Assembly (NCBI RefSeq): GCF_000699445.3
Contig: NC_067198.1
Coordinates: 35,678,536 to 35,742,535 of the forward strand
Direction of reading: 5' to 3'
From: Schistosoma haematobium
Lineage: Eukaryota > Platyhelminthes > Trematoda > Strigeidida > Schistosomatidae
DNA length: 64,000 nt
The notes under the pieces: generated by a model
The model's database searches: none
What the model saw: only the letters and a program-made list of their open reading frames with translations
Told to the model about the DNA's origin: nothing
In this document: positions 58,001 to 64,000 of the stretch, piece after piece
How the letters are laid out: each line of letters starts with the position of its first letter
How positions within the stretch are numbered: the stretch's first letter is position 1
Position numbers and translations under genes: made by a program

Positions 58001-59731
58001 ACTTAGACCGATGCATAAATGTGCCTGGTCCTACGTTGTAGCTGACTGACTGACTGAGTTTTATAGGTAATCAATGTCTAAGATTTACTTATTCAGTTCT
58101 ACATGTTTCTAGATAATAGAACAGCTACCCAACATGTTTGTATCTCATAAACATTTACTTTGTAAAAGTCAACCACTATTAAATACTGCTAATAGCAAGT
58201 CTTAAGATAAAATAAAATAATATTTGTATGTTCGGTTTATATGCTTCACCTTCATTTCAGTGATAAGTGGTAATGATTAACTAGCGATTAATGCTTGTTT
58301 TGTGCCAACTGTAGATTCACCTCTGATAATAAAAATAATCTAACTCATTTATTAAGTAAAGGTTTGTGTACTCAACATCCCAACCATTGATTACAAGCAT
58401 TTCATGGACCTGAACTATGATGTCAACATATTTTAAAATGTCTCAGACCAATAATCAGTTAGTACCTTCATGGATTAATGCCATATCTTGATCTTGCTAC
58501 TGTTAGTTTTTTTCCCAGCCTGTTGCTATATCATCTGATATCAAATGTTGTAATTGGCGGTGGTTTCAATTATGTCTTAATTCATGTCCTAACCACCTCA
58601 GTCTATGGAGATTTTTGAATTCACCAATAAACTGTATGTATAAAGACTAACAGTCTTACAGTTGATATTTCCTTGCTAACAATTGTGTCAAATGTATACA
58701 CCAATATTTTAGTATTCCATATTGCCTTCCTAGCTACCGATTTGCAACTATCACTTCATTCTTTCCCTCATTCAGTCTATTTACTTAATACGATGTCCAA
58801 AGATTAGGCCGAACATTCAAGTCTTAATTGATTAGAGAACGGATGACCTATAAACTAGTTCCCTCCAATCGCCTATGACATGTTAATTTCGTGTGTTTAT
58901 TCTGTATATATAAGCATGTTACTGCATGGAAAACAATTCATCTGGCTAGTTGTCCTTAATTTTTAATCATTCAGAGGGCCTCAGTCGATAATACGGTCCT
59001 ATAAGTAGGTATCACACGTCCACACATCATATCATTGCATTCATCTATCCACTAGCATTCTATTCATCGACTTTAACTTGAACAGCACTTTAATGCATTC
59101 TATTTGACTTTATATTAATGTTGATTTTTGTTATCTCTAGAGGTTAATTGATCTCTTCACTTTAGTACTTGTTCCCTCTTTTTAATCTTCTACAGCTGTT
59201 ACCAAACTGCCAAGTAGTATACGCATTGACCTAGTGATAATTGGTCATTCAGATGACAGTAATACTGCAAATAAAGACAACTCATCATTATCATCAAATA
59301 CGAATTTATTGTTTAATTGGTTGCGCAATCACAATTCCATTGGTGGCATTATTCATTTAACACCTTCCCAGTCCATTGTTGATTCTAATATTCTGTTAAG
59401 AAATGCTCAACACTTTGTTTGGGTGACTGAATTGGGCTTACCAATACTGACACCACAAGGTCATTTAACGTCATCATCTTCAACAACAACGCCTGCAGTG
59501 ACTATCCCTCCAACTGAAGCCACATTGAATAGTAGTGGTACATCAACCAACACAACCACTTCATTAACTCACTTGTTAATTGATGTTGGACTTGGTCGAA
59601 ATATTGTCCGGAAATTAACTGGTGATTTAAATCTCCTACCACCATATGGTCTATTCGATCTGGGTTCCATGATTCCTTTACGACCAGAACAACTGAAGTC
59701 AGTACAACAACAACAACAAATATCACGATAA
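37399..59731 (+). CDS. EDC3: EDC3, enhancer of mRNA decapping 3 (six exons, 894 aa)
   Basis: Joined exons are 37399-37553, 48683-49062, 50416-50868, 51833-52352, 53251-53891 and 59196-59731, totalling 2685 nt with one open frame. EDC3 is a cytoplasmic P-body scaffold that binds DCP2 and DDX6-type helicases and promotes decapping. Domain order seen: LSm-like fold at residues 1-64; Asn/Gly/His/Ser-rich linker about 185-265; FDF motif at 273-275 in the context [14 protein letters not shown]; Ser/Thr-rich linker; YjeF_N (Rossmann-like) from about residue 432 to the C-terminus. Human EDC3 is about 508 aa, so this protein is much longer; the excess is low-complexity sequence and an acidic insert inside YjeF_N (about 605-715). 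The start ATG opens the LSm domain directly ([10 protein letters not shown]). Introns 1 and 5 are packed with retrotransposons. The 5' and 3' UTR ends could not be set. The family call is strong; the exact start is slightly less certain. Confidence 0.93.
38417..39365 (-). mobile_element. RTE-like A-family 3' fragment, partner of 54553-56955
   Basis: A minus-strand remnant encoding a C-terminal piece of the A LINE ([20 protein letters not shown]) and a 3' tail resembling (AGTC)n at about 38567-38577. The stretch 38417-39297 is an almost exact reverse complement of the copy in intron 5. The shared match extends past the tail into unique-looking sequence, pointing to either a 3' transduction or a segmental duplication. 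Confidence 0.75.
39480..39680 (-). mobile_element. Decayed A-family LINE fragment
   Basis: Weak minus-strand similarity to the A LINE C-terminal segment (the region around the [12 protein letters not shown] motif), with many substitutions. It follows directly upstream (in element sense) of the 38.4-39.4 kb remnant and may once have been part of it. Confidence 0.45.
39755..41925 (-). mobile_element. RTE-like B LINE, 3' part with reverse transcriptase remnants
   Basis: Minus-strand remnants in element order: endonuclease end with NQIDHICIN (about 41860), a basic/coiled segment, the RT thumb-side segment [33 protein letters not shown], the catalytic FADDLALL (about 40535), a NFTYLGN motif and a C-terminal WIGHTLRR segment. 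Several stops and frameshifts break it, and 40845-41120 has an AT-rich segment with (ATT)n in place of RT core sequence. The motifs and the short tandem 3' tails of the family suggest the RTE clade, similar to schistosome SR2-type elements. This is the 3' half of a single B copy continued at 45172-45280 and 47354-48060. Confidence 0.85.
40864..40928. repeat. (ATT)n microsatellite inside the B LINE
   Basis: About twenty-one ATT units where RT core sequence of the B LINE should be; part of the 40845-41120 replacement. Confidence 0.95.
42269..43960 (+). CDS. LINE A: AP-type endonuclease (EEP) and linker, 563 aa
   Basis: A long open frame for the N-terminal part of the A LINE polyprotein. Residues 1-125 are a Ser/Pro-rich leader. 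Residues 126-390 are an exonuclease-endonuclease-phosphatase domain: GTFNVRTL (Asn132), SETRI (catalytic Glu161), [17 protein letters not shown] (Asp288, Asn290), QIDHIAIS (about 358-364) and DSDHALI (catalytic SDH at 384-386). This nicks target DNA for target-primed reverse transcription. The C-terminal ~170 residues are a linker that leads into the RT domain in intact elements; here the frame shifts near 43905 and stops at 43960. Confidence 0.85.
   Translation: MKNGANTSKTSHEKAVRDRPQAVVPWALRSRPQVTETSSNPISFSGTSRRTLPRCGQPGSDNRPHTSNSTQDHCIHNQPSSSIPIIPPTSTFNPKLPPASSSSVTIANDSSAQNSVPGLLKPRSKLHIGTFNVRTLCQIGQQASLAKTLESLSIDVCCVSETRIQDSSVVIHLTSPRQNGEPTRYILRVSGNPMASSRGLAGVGIALSMRAEQALLEWIPVNSRLCAVRLNGSVKTRKDKDTRRCLFVVSAYAPTDCSSDDVKDEFYRKLSELLQKARRSDVVLVAGDFNAQIGSLNQTERHLGGYFSIPAQRTDNGDRLLQLCSDNRLFLANTNFKHKERHRLTWRPPAPNQRWTQIDHIAISHRWRGSVQDCRSFWSTCLDSDHALIRARICLRLTGRKKATVKRPIRTQLSSEETKSRFQEQLRSRLGSSEDEADPDVAWNEIQAAVEAAVTSISDINHRVSKNQWISSKSITLMDSRKLVPSGSEHDEERQQIRSRLRKSLRKDREQWWATKAKEMEKAATIGNTRQLYRLIKETGINKSSVRLYRKKTIHSSAPSPGV
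44082..45171 (+). pseudogene. LINE A: reverse transcriptase domain, broken
   Basis: Frame one carries [14 protein letters not shown], a [14 protein letters not shown] motif, [25 protein letters not shown] (first catalytic Asp) and [14 protein letters not shown] one-base shift in a T run near 44700 moves the rest, including the catalytic EYADDIVLF (about 44805) and [13 protein letters not shown], into another frame. The final segment is cut at 45171. A TAG also lies upstream at about 43989. It cannot encode an active enzyme as it stands. Confidence 0.85.
45172..45280 (-). mobile_element. LINE B: small middle piece of the endonuclease domain
   Basis: The minus strand encodes [18 protein letters not shown], the GDLNAKVG-type motif of RTE endonucleases (here with Arg in place of Gly). 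It links the B pieces on either side and proves that two A elements inserted into one B copy. Confidence 0.8.
45491..46510 (-). CDS. LINE A: RT catalytic core and C-terminal domain, 339-aa frame
   Basis: An open frame covering the second half of the RT domain and the C-terminal region. Visible: [10 protein letters not shown] (catalytic Asp pair, about 46350), [35 protein letters not shown], the basic [10 protein letters not shown], and a tryptophan-rich tail ([22 protein letters not shown]) typical of RTE-like LINEs. It is an internal fragment: the upstream half lies in a different frame (47009-46434). Confidence 0.8.
   Translation of the reverse strand: MANCHLLLQSQVVSVRAVHFPHFLFNFFIDLLMEITFSSTEFSGIDLLPGGPLIDLEYADDIVLFGEDADKMQSLLVALSNNARMFEMRFSPSKCKLLLQDWSVSTPELRIASEVVERVKNFTYLGSLISPNGLVSDEISVRIRKARLAFANLRHLWRRRDIRLSIKGRVYCAAVRSVLIYGSETWPLRVEDTRKLLVFDHRCLRNIAGVCWDHRVSNSEVRRRVLGNDGKSVDEVVNLHRLRWLGDVLRMPEHRLPRRAMLSGIGNGWKKVRGGQTKTWHQCLKTLTYSLSHVGRCRLLGWGPRDYRNQWLETLGDMTENRSQWRRCIHSLSSLKLRD
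46434..47353 (-). pseudogene. LINE A: upstream half of reverse transcriptase, broken
   Basis: Contains the same blocks as 44082-44700 on the plus strand ([41 protein letters not shown]), followed by the same shift into the next frame. The join at 47353 to family B sequence produces a short chimeric open frame (47452-47183) that is a by-product of insertion. Confidence 0.8.
47354..48060 (-). mobile_element. LINE B: 5' leader and endonuclease domain start
   Basis: The minus strand encodes [20 protein letters not shown] (the conserved Glu of EEP nucleases), SGHE and [12 protein letters not shown], the first half of an AP-like endonuclease. The region 47900-48030 is its 5' leader, recognisable because a similar leader occurs at 4455-4580 and 34530-34620. 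It is interrupted at 47354 by the minus-strand A LINE. Confidence 0.8.
48110..48460 (-). mobile_element. Decayed A-family RT fragment
   Basis: Scattered minus-strand similarity to the A LINE around the YADD block and the SGVRQG block (the complement of bases near 44760-44830 is recognisable at 48190-48260). Many indels; old. It lies ~220 bp upstream of EDC3 exon 2. Confidence 0.55.
48683..49062 (+). CDS. EDC3: EDC3 coding exon 2
   Basis: The acceptor is a pyrimidine-rich tract ending in TTTTACAG at 48682, and the donor is GTAAGT at 49063. The first residues ([11 protein letters not shown]) complete the LSm domain; the rest is a polar linker with Ser/Asn stretches and a basic segment ([12 protein letters not shown]) whose role I do not recognise. 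The exon is 11.1 kb from exon 1. The codon split at its end (A|CG) is completed by exon 3. Confidence 0.88.
49690..50035 (-). mobile_element. Decayed A-family 3' end in EDC3 intron 2
   Basis: Contains an (AGTC)n-like tail at about 49695-49710, the 3' UTR motif seen at 45300-45370, and at 49900-50010 the antisense of the C-terminal coding block. The flank at 50035-50060 (GGGTCCTACGTTGTTGCT) repeats the 3' UTR motif in the opposite direction. Confidence 0.6.
50416..50868 (+). CDS. EDC3: EDC3 coding exon 3 (FDF motif)
   Basis: The acceptor is TACCTAG at 50415 and the donor GTAAGT at 50869. After a low-complexity stretch rich in Asn, His and Gly comes [19 protein letters not shown], the FDF motif by which EDC3/LSm14-type proteins bind the DDX6 helicase, followed by the typical LALFNK. 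This motif is the strongest single identifier of the gene. Confidence 0.93.
50962..51391. mobile_element. SINE fold-back in EDC3 intron 3
   Basis: A full-length minus copy (50962-51310) is joined at 51311 to the 3' part of a plus copy (51311-51391, starting at the GGGACGAAAC of the hammerhead). The minus hammerhead has CTGAGGA and GAAA, but its stem II closing pair is lost (GTCC/GGAA). Confidence 0.85.
51833..52352 (+). CDS. EDC3: EDC3 coding exon 4 (YjeF_N start)
   Basis: A long pyrimidine tract ending in CTCTTAG precedes 51833, and the donor is GTAAGA at 52353. The first ~90 residues are Ser/Thr/Asn-rich linker. From residue about 432 ([18 protein letters not shown]) the sequence follows the helix and turn that open the YjeF_N domain of EDC3, continuing to a split Arg codon shared with exon 5. 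Confidence 0.92.
52691..53148 (+). repeat. Dispersed repeat R2 in EDC3 intron 4
   Basis: Begins GTTATATCCGAACGAAGAAT; contains GGCAAAGCTAGGCGAGGAGA and AAGGTCATATAAGTC near its end. It fills most of intron 4 (52353-53250). Confidence 0.65.
53251..53891 (+). CDS. EDC3: EDC3 coding exon 5 (YjeF_N core with acidic insert)
   Basis: The acceptor is TTTCTCACAG at 53250 and the donor GTAAGT at 53892. It begins with the Rossmann strand and loop [19 protein letters not shown], matching the position where YjeF_N proteins have their glycine-rich loop. The domain is then interrupted: residues about 605-622 are almost all Asp/Glu, followed by ~90 Asn/Asp/Ser-rich residues. This insert lies between the helix RQELHLLMN and the strand that starts in exon 6. 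Confidence 0.91.
54105..54480 (+). mobile_element. Two decayed A-family RT fragments in tandem
   Basis: Bases 54110-54310 and 54315-54470 each resemble the A segment encoding [15 protein letters not shown] through [12 protein letters not shown] (compare 44970-45160). The order repeats, so there are two degraded partial copies in direct orientation. Confidence 0.6.
54553..56955 (+). mobile_element. RTE-like A-family fragment split by an rRNA-containing insertion
   Basis: Segments 54553-54793 and 56311-56955 together match, in inverse orientation, the continuous fragment at 38417-39297. The 1.5 kb between them (54794-56310) is an insertion made of ~250 bp of unrecognised AT-rich sequence plus the antisense 18S fragment. 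The coding remnant includes [10 protein letters not shown], equivalent to [10 protein letters not shown] of the A LINE C-terminus. A short (GACT)n-like 3' tail is at about 56800-56810, and the match to the partner continues ~145 bp beyond it. Confidence 0.75.
55041..56311 (-). rRNA. 18S rRNA fragment, antisense, degraded (pseudogene)
   Basis: Reverse-strand text matches universal small-subunit rRNA landmarks: the 3' segment containing the complement of TGTACACACCGCCCGTCG (near 55070), and the 530-loop complement GTTACCGCGGCTGCTGGC (near 56125). It runs from ~70 nt inside the 18S 3' end to the 5'-domain segment near 56285-56311. The part around 55190-55270 is shortened: sequence normally present between the CAAGCCCC motif and the TCTCGTTCG motif is largely missing. 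It sits in EDC3 intron 5 opposite to the gene and is flanked by non-rDNA sequence, so it is an inserted copy, not a working rDNA unit. Confidence 0.92.
57468..58057 (+). mobile_element. A LINE 3' end, 5' truncated, with (GACT)n tail
   Basis: Starts abruptly within the codons for [20 protein letters not shown] and stays open through [21 protein letters not shown] to the stop at 57874, then the 3' UTR and a tail of tandem CTGA ending about 58057. It differs from the 45-47 kb copies at scattered sites. A typical 5'-truncated LINE insertion in EDC3 intron 5. Confidence 0.87.
58375..58665 (-). mobile_element. Decayed A-family C-terminal fragment
   Basis: The minus strand resembles the NQWLE / [16 protein letters not shown] block and the following RLRWLGDVL block (compare 45570-45810), with many substitutions. 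Confidence 0.55.
59196..59731 (+). CDS. EDC3: EDC3 coding exon 6 (YjeF_N end, stop)
   Basis: The acceptor is CTTCTACAG at 59195. The exon opens with [20 protein letters not shown], the second Rossmann strand of YjeF_N (compare the DLVI strand in animal EDC3), and continues through [13 protein letters not shown] and a final LIDVGLG...[10 protein letters not shown] segment. TAA stop at 59729-59731. A short Gln run precedes the stop. I saw no canonical AATAAA within 400 nt downstream, so the transcript end is open. Confidence 0.92.
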
Positions 59732-60697
59732 TTTCTTTGATTTAAACGTTGTGTTGGCACAAATCGTTCACATTTTGTAATTAATTTTCATGAAAGAAGA
59801 TCTAGTTGACTTTTTGTTTTTTACTCTGCCTCGATATTTTGTATATAACAGTTGCAATGTTTCTATCGTTTACTTAATCACATAGTCTTTTAATTTCTTT
59901 TCCTCTCTAGTTGTTCTGTTTTCTAATTGAGAATATATACACTAGGATAGCCTAGTGTATTTTGATTTCGTTTCAATGTATGTTTTTGACTTCGTTGTCA
60001 TGTTTTGTATTGTATTCATCTACAGTTTCCTTGTTATCTCACTTAATAGTCTATGTGATTTGTTCTTTCTTGTTCAGTAAGGCATAGATAGCATGACGTT
60101 ATTCTGTGGAAATATAAAAAATGATTAGTTATGTATTACCTGTGTTCTTTCAGTAAAATTAGTAGAGATATAACTTGATTATTATCTGTTCCTATTACAT
60201 TATGTGTTAGTCGATAGTTTAGTGATTCAACAATCATCTTCAATCTCCAATCATTCTGGTATGATTTACGATAACAGCGACACTTTCTCTCTTAGGCCTG
60301 ATGAATCTATAACACTGATCCTATAAGAAAAATTTACTTGTTAAAAGCCTCAGAATATTCTTTGAAATTTTCGTCCATTTAATTATATGCCTATTGCATT
60401 CAATGATTACTGCTAACAGTTTCGTTTGCGCCAAATAATGAATTATTGTTTGTAAACAGTGAGGAAATTGCAACTAACTGACTCATCTGCAAACTTCCTT
60501 AAATTATAATACGGTAGCTTTGAATGAAAAATCATGGCATTAATCAATCCATCTATTCGGGAAACTTGGCTATACTGGAGCAATCTGTGTATATCTCAAA
60601 AGTGATTAAAATCTGTCTGGACCCAGAAACTCAGTAAAAAAACGTGTGAAGCGAAAGGTGCTTGTTTCAAATTTCAATGTGAACATCAACACGCATC

Positions 60698-60756
60698 CCG
60701 ATATATCCAGTTGACGAGTTCCACGTAGGATGATGTGTGTATCCCGGACTCCATTG
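60698..60756 (+). repeat. Decayed canonical Sm-alpha-type hammerhead
   Basis: ATATATCCAGTTGACGAGTT followed by CCACGTAGGATGAT and GTATCCCGGACTCC resembles the stem I / core / stem II layout of the classical schistosome hammerhead, a different subtype from the twelve SINEs above. C3 is changed and GAAA is lost; not functional. Confidence 0.45.
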
Positions 60757-61499
60757 GTAGTCACAATTCATCCATTCTAGAGAATTAATGTTTCAGCTAA
60801 AGTACCCTTCCCAATGTAGTTGATTTAGTGTAATTTGTTCAGTACATTATCCGACTCATACATATCGTATCCGCCATACTATCTGGTCATTAAAACCGAT
60901 GTTTAGACCTATCTCCTAATGAGTAGAGATCAACCGCTGAGTAATCATCCCATTTTGTTAAAGCACTCACCAGCTTACATTTCCTTAATCGATAACTTAG
61001 GGGAAGATGCACCAGACGAGGTCCTGATTTATTCTTCTCAAGTCCCTTTATTGAATAATTACTTGACTGAACCACTAAAACACCTAGGTTAGCATGATCG
61101 ACACTGAGAGCTTACGGGGTAGTCTTGACTTTCAACTGGTTCACTGACATAGGTTCCTTCTACTCCCCCAGCATTGAGTTCGTATAGAAGAAGCTTTTAC
61201 TACTATACACCTATTTTTTTATCTTAAACACTAGTTTATAAAAATGAGTTATCTTTGTGGCACACTGATCTGACACCGATTTGGATGAACGCATGAATAT
61301 GCTATCATCATAAATCTTCTACTTAACTCCTTACATTACACCTAGTCTAACCATTTTGCTCGACAGTGGTAATAGGAAGCCAAATATGGGTTAAGTTGGA
61401 TGAATTTATTTCAGACAGACATTAGAAATAAGAAGCAGAGAGGGGAAGAATATCAAGTCTATTTGATTAAGCGTGTCTCAATATTTATAGCTAAACAAA

Positions 61500-61620
61500 A
61501 ATAAACTCAAGACGTGATGAATAGAGTAAGCGATGGGCACATACGCATAAAAACAGTCAAGGTTACAAGCGGATAATGTGGCTCAAGAAGAATAAACCAG
61601 TCTGTCCGGGTTTGACACTA
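61500..61620. repeat. Dispersed repeat shared with 3070-3200
   Basis: Second copy of the repeat described at 3070-3200, in the same orientation. No gene content. Confidence 0.5.
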
Positions 61621-63267
61621 TTATCAGCCTGCAACGCATCCCAAATAAGAGATTATATTTTTTATACAATCATCCCCTAAATTACAGAGAAGTGAAGAAA
61701 TGGTAATTAATGAAACTCATAAGGTTGGTTACATATGTGCTCTGGGGATAAGAACGTATATATTAATTACATATACACCATAGATATCCATATCTGAGAG
61801 AAATACAACTAATTGACGTCTAGAAAGTCCAGTTCTGTATCCCATTACTCTTAATTATTTATTCGACCTAAGAAAACTGATTTGTTTGCAAATGAACCAC
61901 ATTTGAACTGTCACCTAAACTAATGTTGAATAACCACACTACTATAAAGTAGTATATCTACATTGACAAAATTCCTAGATTAGCTCCTACACTGTTTGTC
62001 ATGCCAAATTCCAAAAAACAACTGAAAATTCATTGTATCATTTATTATCCATATTTTTCATGTAATTAATTTCCACTTTAAATAGTAACCTGAAAATTCT
62101 TGTATGGAATTCTATTTTTGCTTGGTGAATATCAAGAAATTAAGGTAGTTGCATTTGTTCATATGTAGAAAAAGACTGGAAAATGAACTTAATAAGCCAT
62201 AAAAATTTTGTTTTTTCATAATTATGTTAGTATAAATCAAAATTCGAATAAATAGTTATGTGATCCAAGTCCATATTGAATAGTAAAAGAATCTAACTCA
62301 GAGTTAGGGTCGTGAACTTAACGAACCAATAAACAATCACACTAGAAGCTTCTTTGTGTACTTTACCGAAAGAACAATGAGAAGCCATTAATAATTATCT
62401 GAAGAAAAATGACGGAATGGTCTTCTTAAAATATGAACAAGGTTCCAGTTTTGTTGTTTTGTATAAAAATGAATACCTCTCAAAAATTCGACAATTACCA
62501 AATGACAGCAAACTGAATGGAGATTAGTCAGCTTTTAAATCAGCTCCCGAAGTAGAAATAGCAGATGAATCGACCTGTGGTTATTTAAAACCATGAGATT
62601 CTTGTGTACCGAGGTTGTATGGTCTACCCAGAACTCTTAAAAATGCTATGCCTCTACGATGAGTCCTACCCATGAGTAATACAAAGTACCATAAAGCTTG
62701 CTCGATGGCTTGCCCAGTTGATTGGATCCATAAGAAAATGAATGTCTATATACAGTCTGAAAGACAGTTTTGTCTTTGAATTGTTAGCATTAACTTAAGA
62801 GGAAAGTATGCGATTACATTTGGTGTGAAGACCTTATTTACTTAAGTCTCACTAGAAGACTATTGATATAACAGGTGTAATTTTAACTAAATATAAAGCA
62901 TTTTCAATAAACAGATGTTACAATAAGCAGTCCACCAAGTTCTATAATCGTTGACATTTTTCTGGTACAACTGGAAAACACCAAATTAAATATTGAAAAA
63001 AAACACATTACAGGAGAAACTATAAGCCCGTTATCTGATTACACTATGATGGAATTACGATGTTAACGAAATATGTATCCTATTTAGCCTCATACTTATG
63101 CATTAACTTAATTCTCATTACTGAATAACCGTATAAAACAAGTCAAATTCATGGATGACAGATGATAAGAGGAATGAAGTAGAACAGAAAAAGTAAATGT
63201 TTCAAGTCATTTAAATAAAGCCTGATTTATTACTTATAATCAGATAGAAAAACAAGCTAAAGTTATG

Positions 63268-63725
63268 TGACGAAGCAATAAGCACATATCCGCTTATACG
63301 TTTATATAAAAGTCTTGGGGACGTTAGATCCCCAGAACTCACTTGGGAAGCGACCTAATTTTGTAATTTTATTTAGAAAATCTGAATTTCTTTGTTTTCG
63401 CGCCAAAGCCGCTCTTGTCACCTTCATGTCGTATTTCCCACTGGGAAATACCTTAAATTCTATTGGTCCGTTGTGTCTTTCAGTATGCTATTTGGTGATT
63501 CTCCCCAAGGACGGGTTTGCACTGTATATATACGTTTGAATCGTGGTTGTTGTTACTGCTCGTTTCTAGCTGTTTTGCAGAATATACTTCCCATTCCAAG
63601 TTTGGACTTCTCTCTCTAGTCAGCGGGGCTGGGACTCGTCAATAGCTAGCTTAATGGTGTTTGGTCACCGAGTCTTGCTTCTCGGTCGCATATTAAGTGA
63701 ACTCGTGATAGCTTCAAACCTAACG
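63268..63725 (+). mobile_element. Possible LTR remnant
   Basis: The stretch starts TGTGACGAAGC, has a TATA-like box TTTATATAAAAG at 63301-63312, then GC-richer text unlike its surroundings (63315-63720) with no convincing protein. This layout suits the U3-R-U5 of a schistosome LTR retrotransposon. No matching second LTR or internal region is in view. Confidence 0.4.
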
Positions 63726-64000
63726 AAAATCAATCAATATTATAAAAAAATACCAAGGTCATCTATATATGTGTGTGGATTATGACATAAAAAGAATAGA
63801 TTAATTGATCTGGCAAAAAAACTAGAATAATCTATGAAGGTATAAAGTAGTTATTAACTGTGACAAAACATTTCAAGTGTGCAAATTGAATATAGTAATT
63901 CACAAAAAGAGAGATTTCATTGATATTGTATTATCTGATTGAATTGAATCATTCTGTAGTGAATGAATGACAATTTATTTGGTTGACATTTAACCTTAAA

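Larger units (their letters stand above)
59732..63267. other. 3' flank of EDC3; no gene recognised
   Basis: The EDC3 3' UTR must start here. The stretch contains the decayed hammerhead at 60698, the repeat at 61500 and otherwise AT-rich sequence with short unsupported frames. Confidence 0.5.

Overview
The window looks like nuclear DNA of a blood fluke (Schistosoma or a close relative). It is AT-rich with scattered microsatellites, has long TE-filled introns, encodes Asn/Ser-rich proteins, and carries a tRNA-derived SINE with an embedded type I hammerhead ribozyme (the Sm-alpha type of element known from schistosomes). The species cannot be fixed from the sequence alone.

Two protein-coding genes can be rebuilt exon by exon. 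(1) On the minus strand at 23058-26401 lies a two-exon homeobox gene encoding 253 aa, with the homeodomain at residues 192-251. (2) On the plus strand at 37399-59731 lies a six-exon gene encoding 894 aa: an EDC3 orthologue (enhancer of mRNA decapping 3) with an N-terminal LSm domain, an FDF motif and a C-terminal YjeF_N domain. All five EDC3 introns and the homeobox intron have GT...AG ends, and the reading frame is preserved across every junction.

The rest is mostly repeats. 0-37 kb holds at least twelve SINE loci (several as inverted fold-back pairs), six copies of an unnamed ~450 bp dispersed repeat (here R2), three copies of a second repeat (R1), two fold-back elements, a CR1-like LINE fragment, and 3' ends of an RTE-like LINE (here family B) that end in a (GTAA)n tail. 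EDC3 intron 1 (37.6-48.7 kb) is a nested LINE cluster: a minus-strand B element is interrupted by two copies of a second RTE-like family (here A) in opposite orientations, forming a ~1.4 kb near-perfect inverted repeat. EDC3 intron 5 (53.9-59.2 kb) contains more A fragments and a ~1.27 kb antisense 18S rRNA fragment inserted into one of them. From 59.7 to 64 kb there is a decayed Sm-alpha-like hammerhead and a probable LTR remnant, with no recognised gene.

The two genes are unrelated in function (mRNA turnover versus transcription factor), and nothing indicates that they work together. The names R1, R2, A and B are local labels. Repeat-family calls were made by eye comparison within the window and by protein motif recognition; no database search was run.
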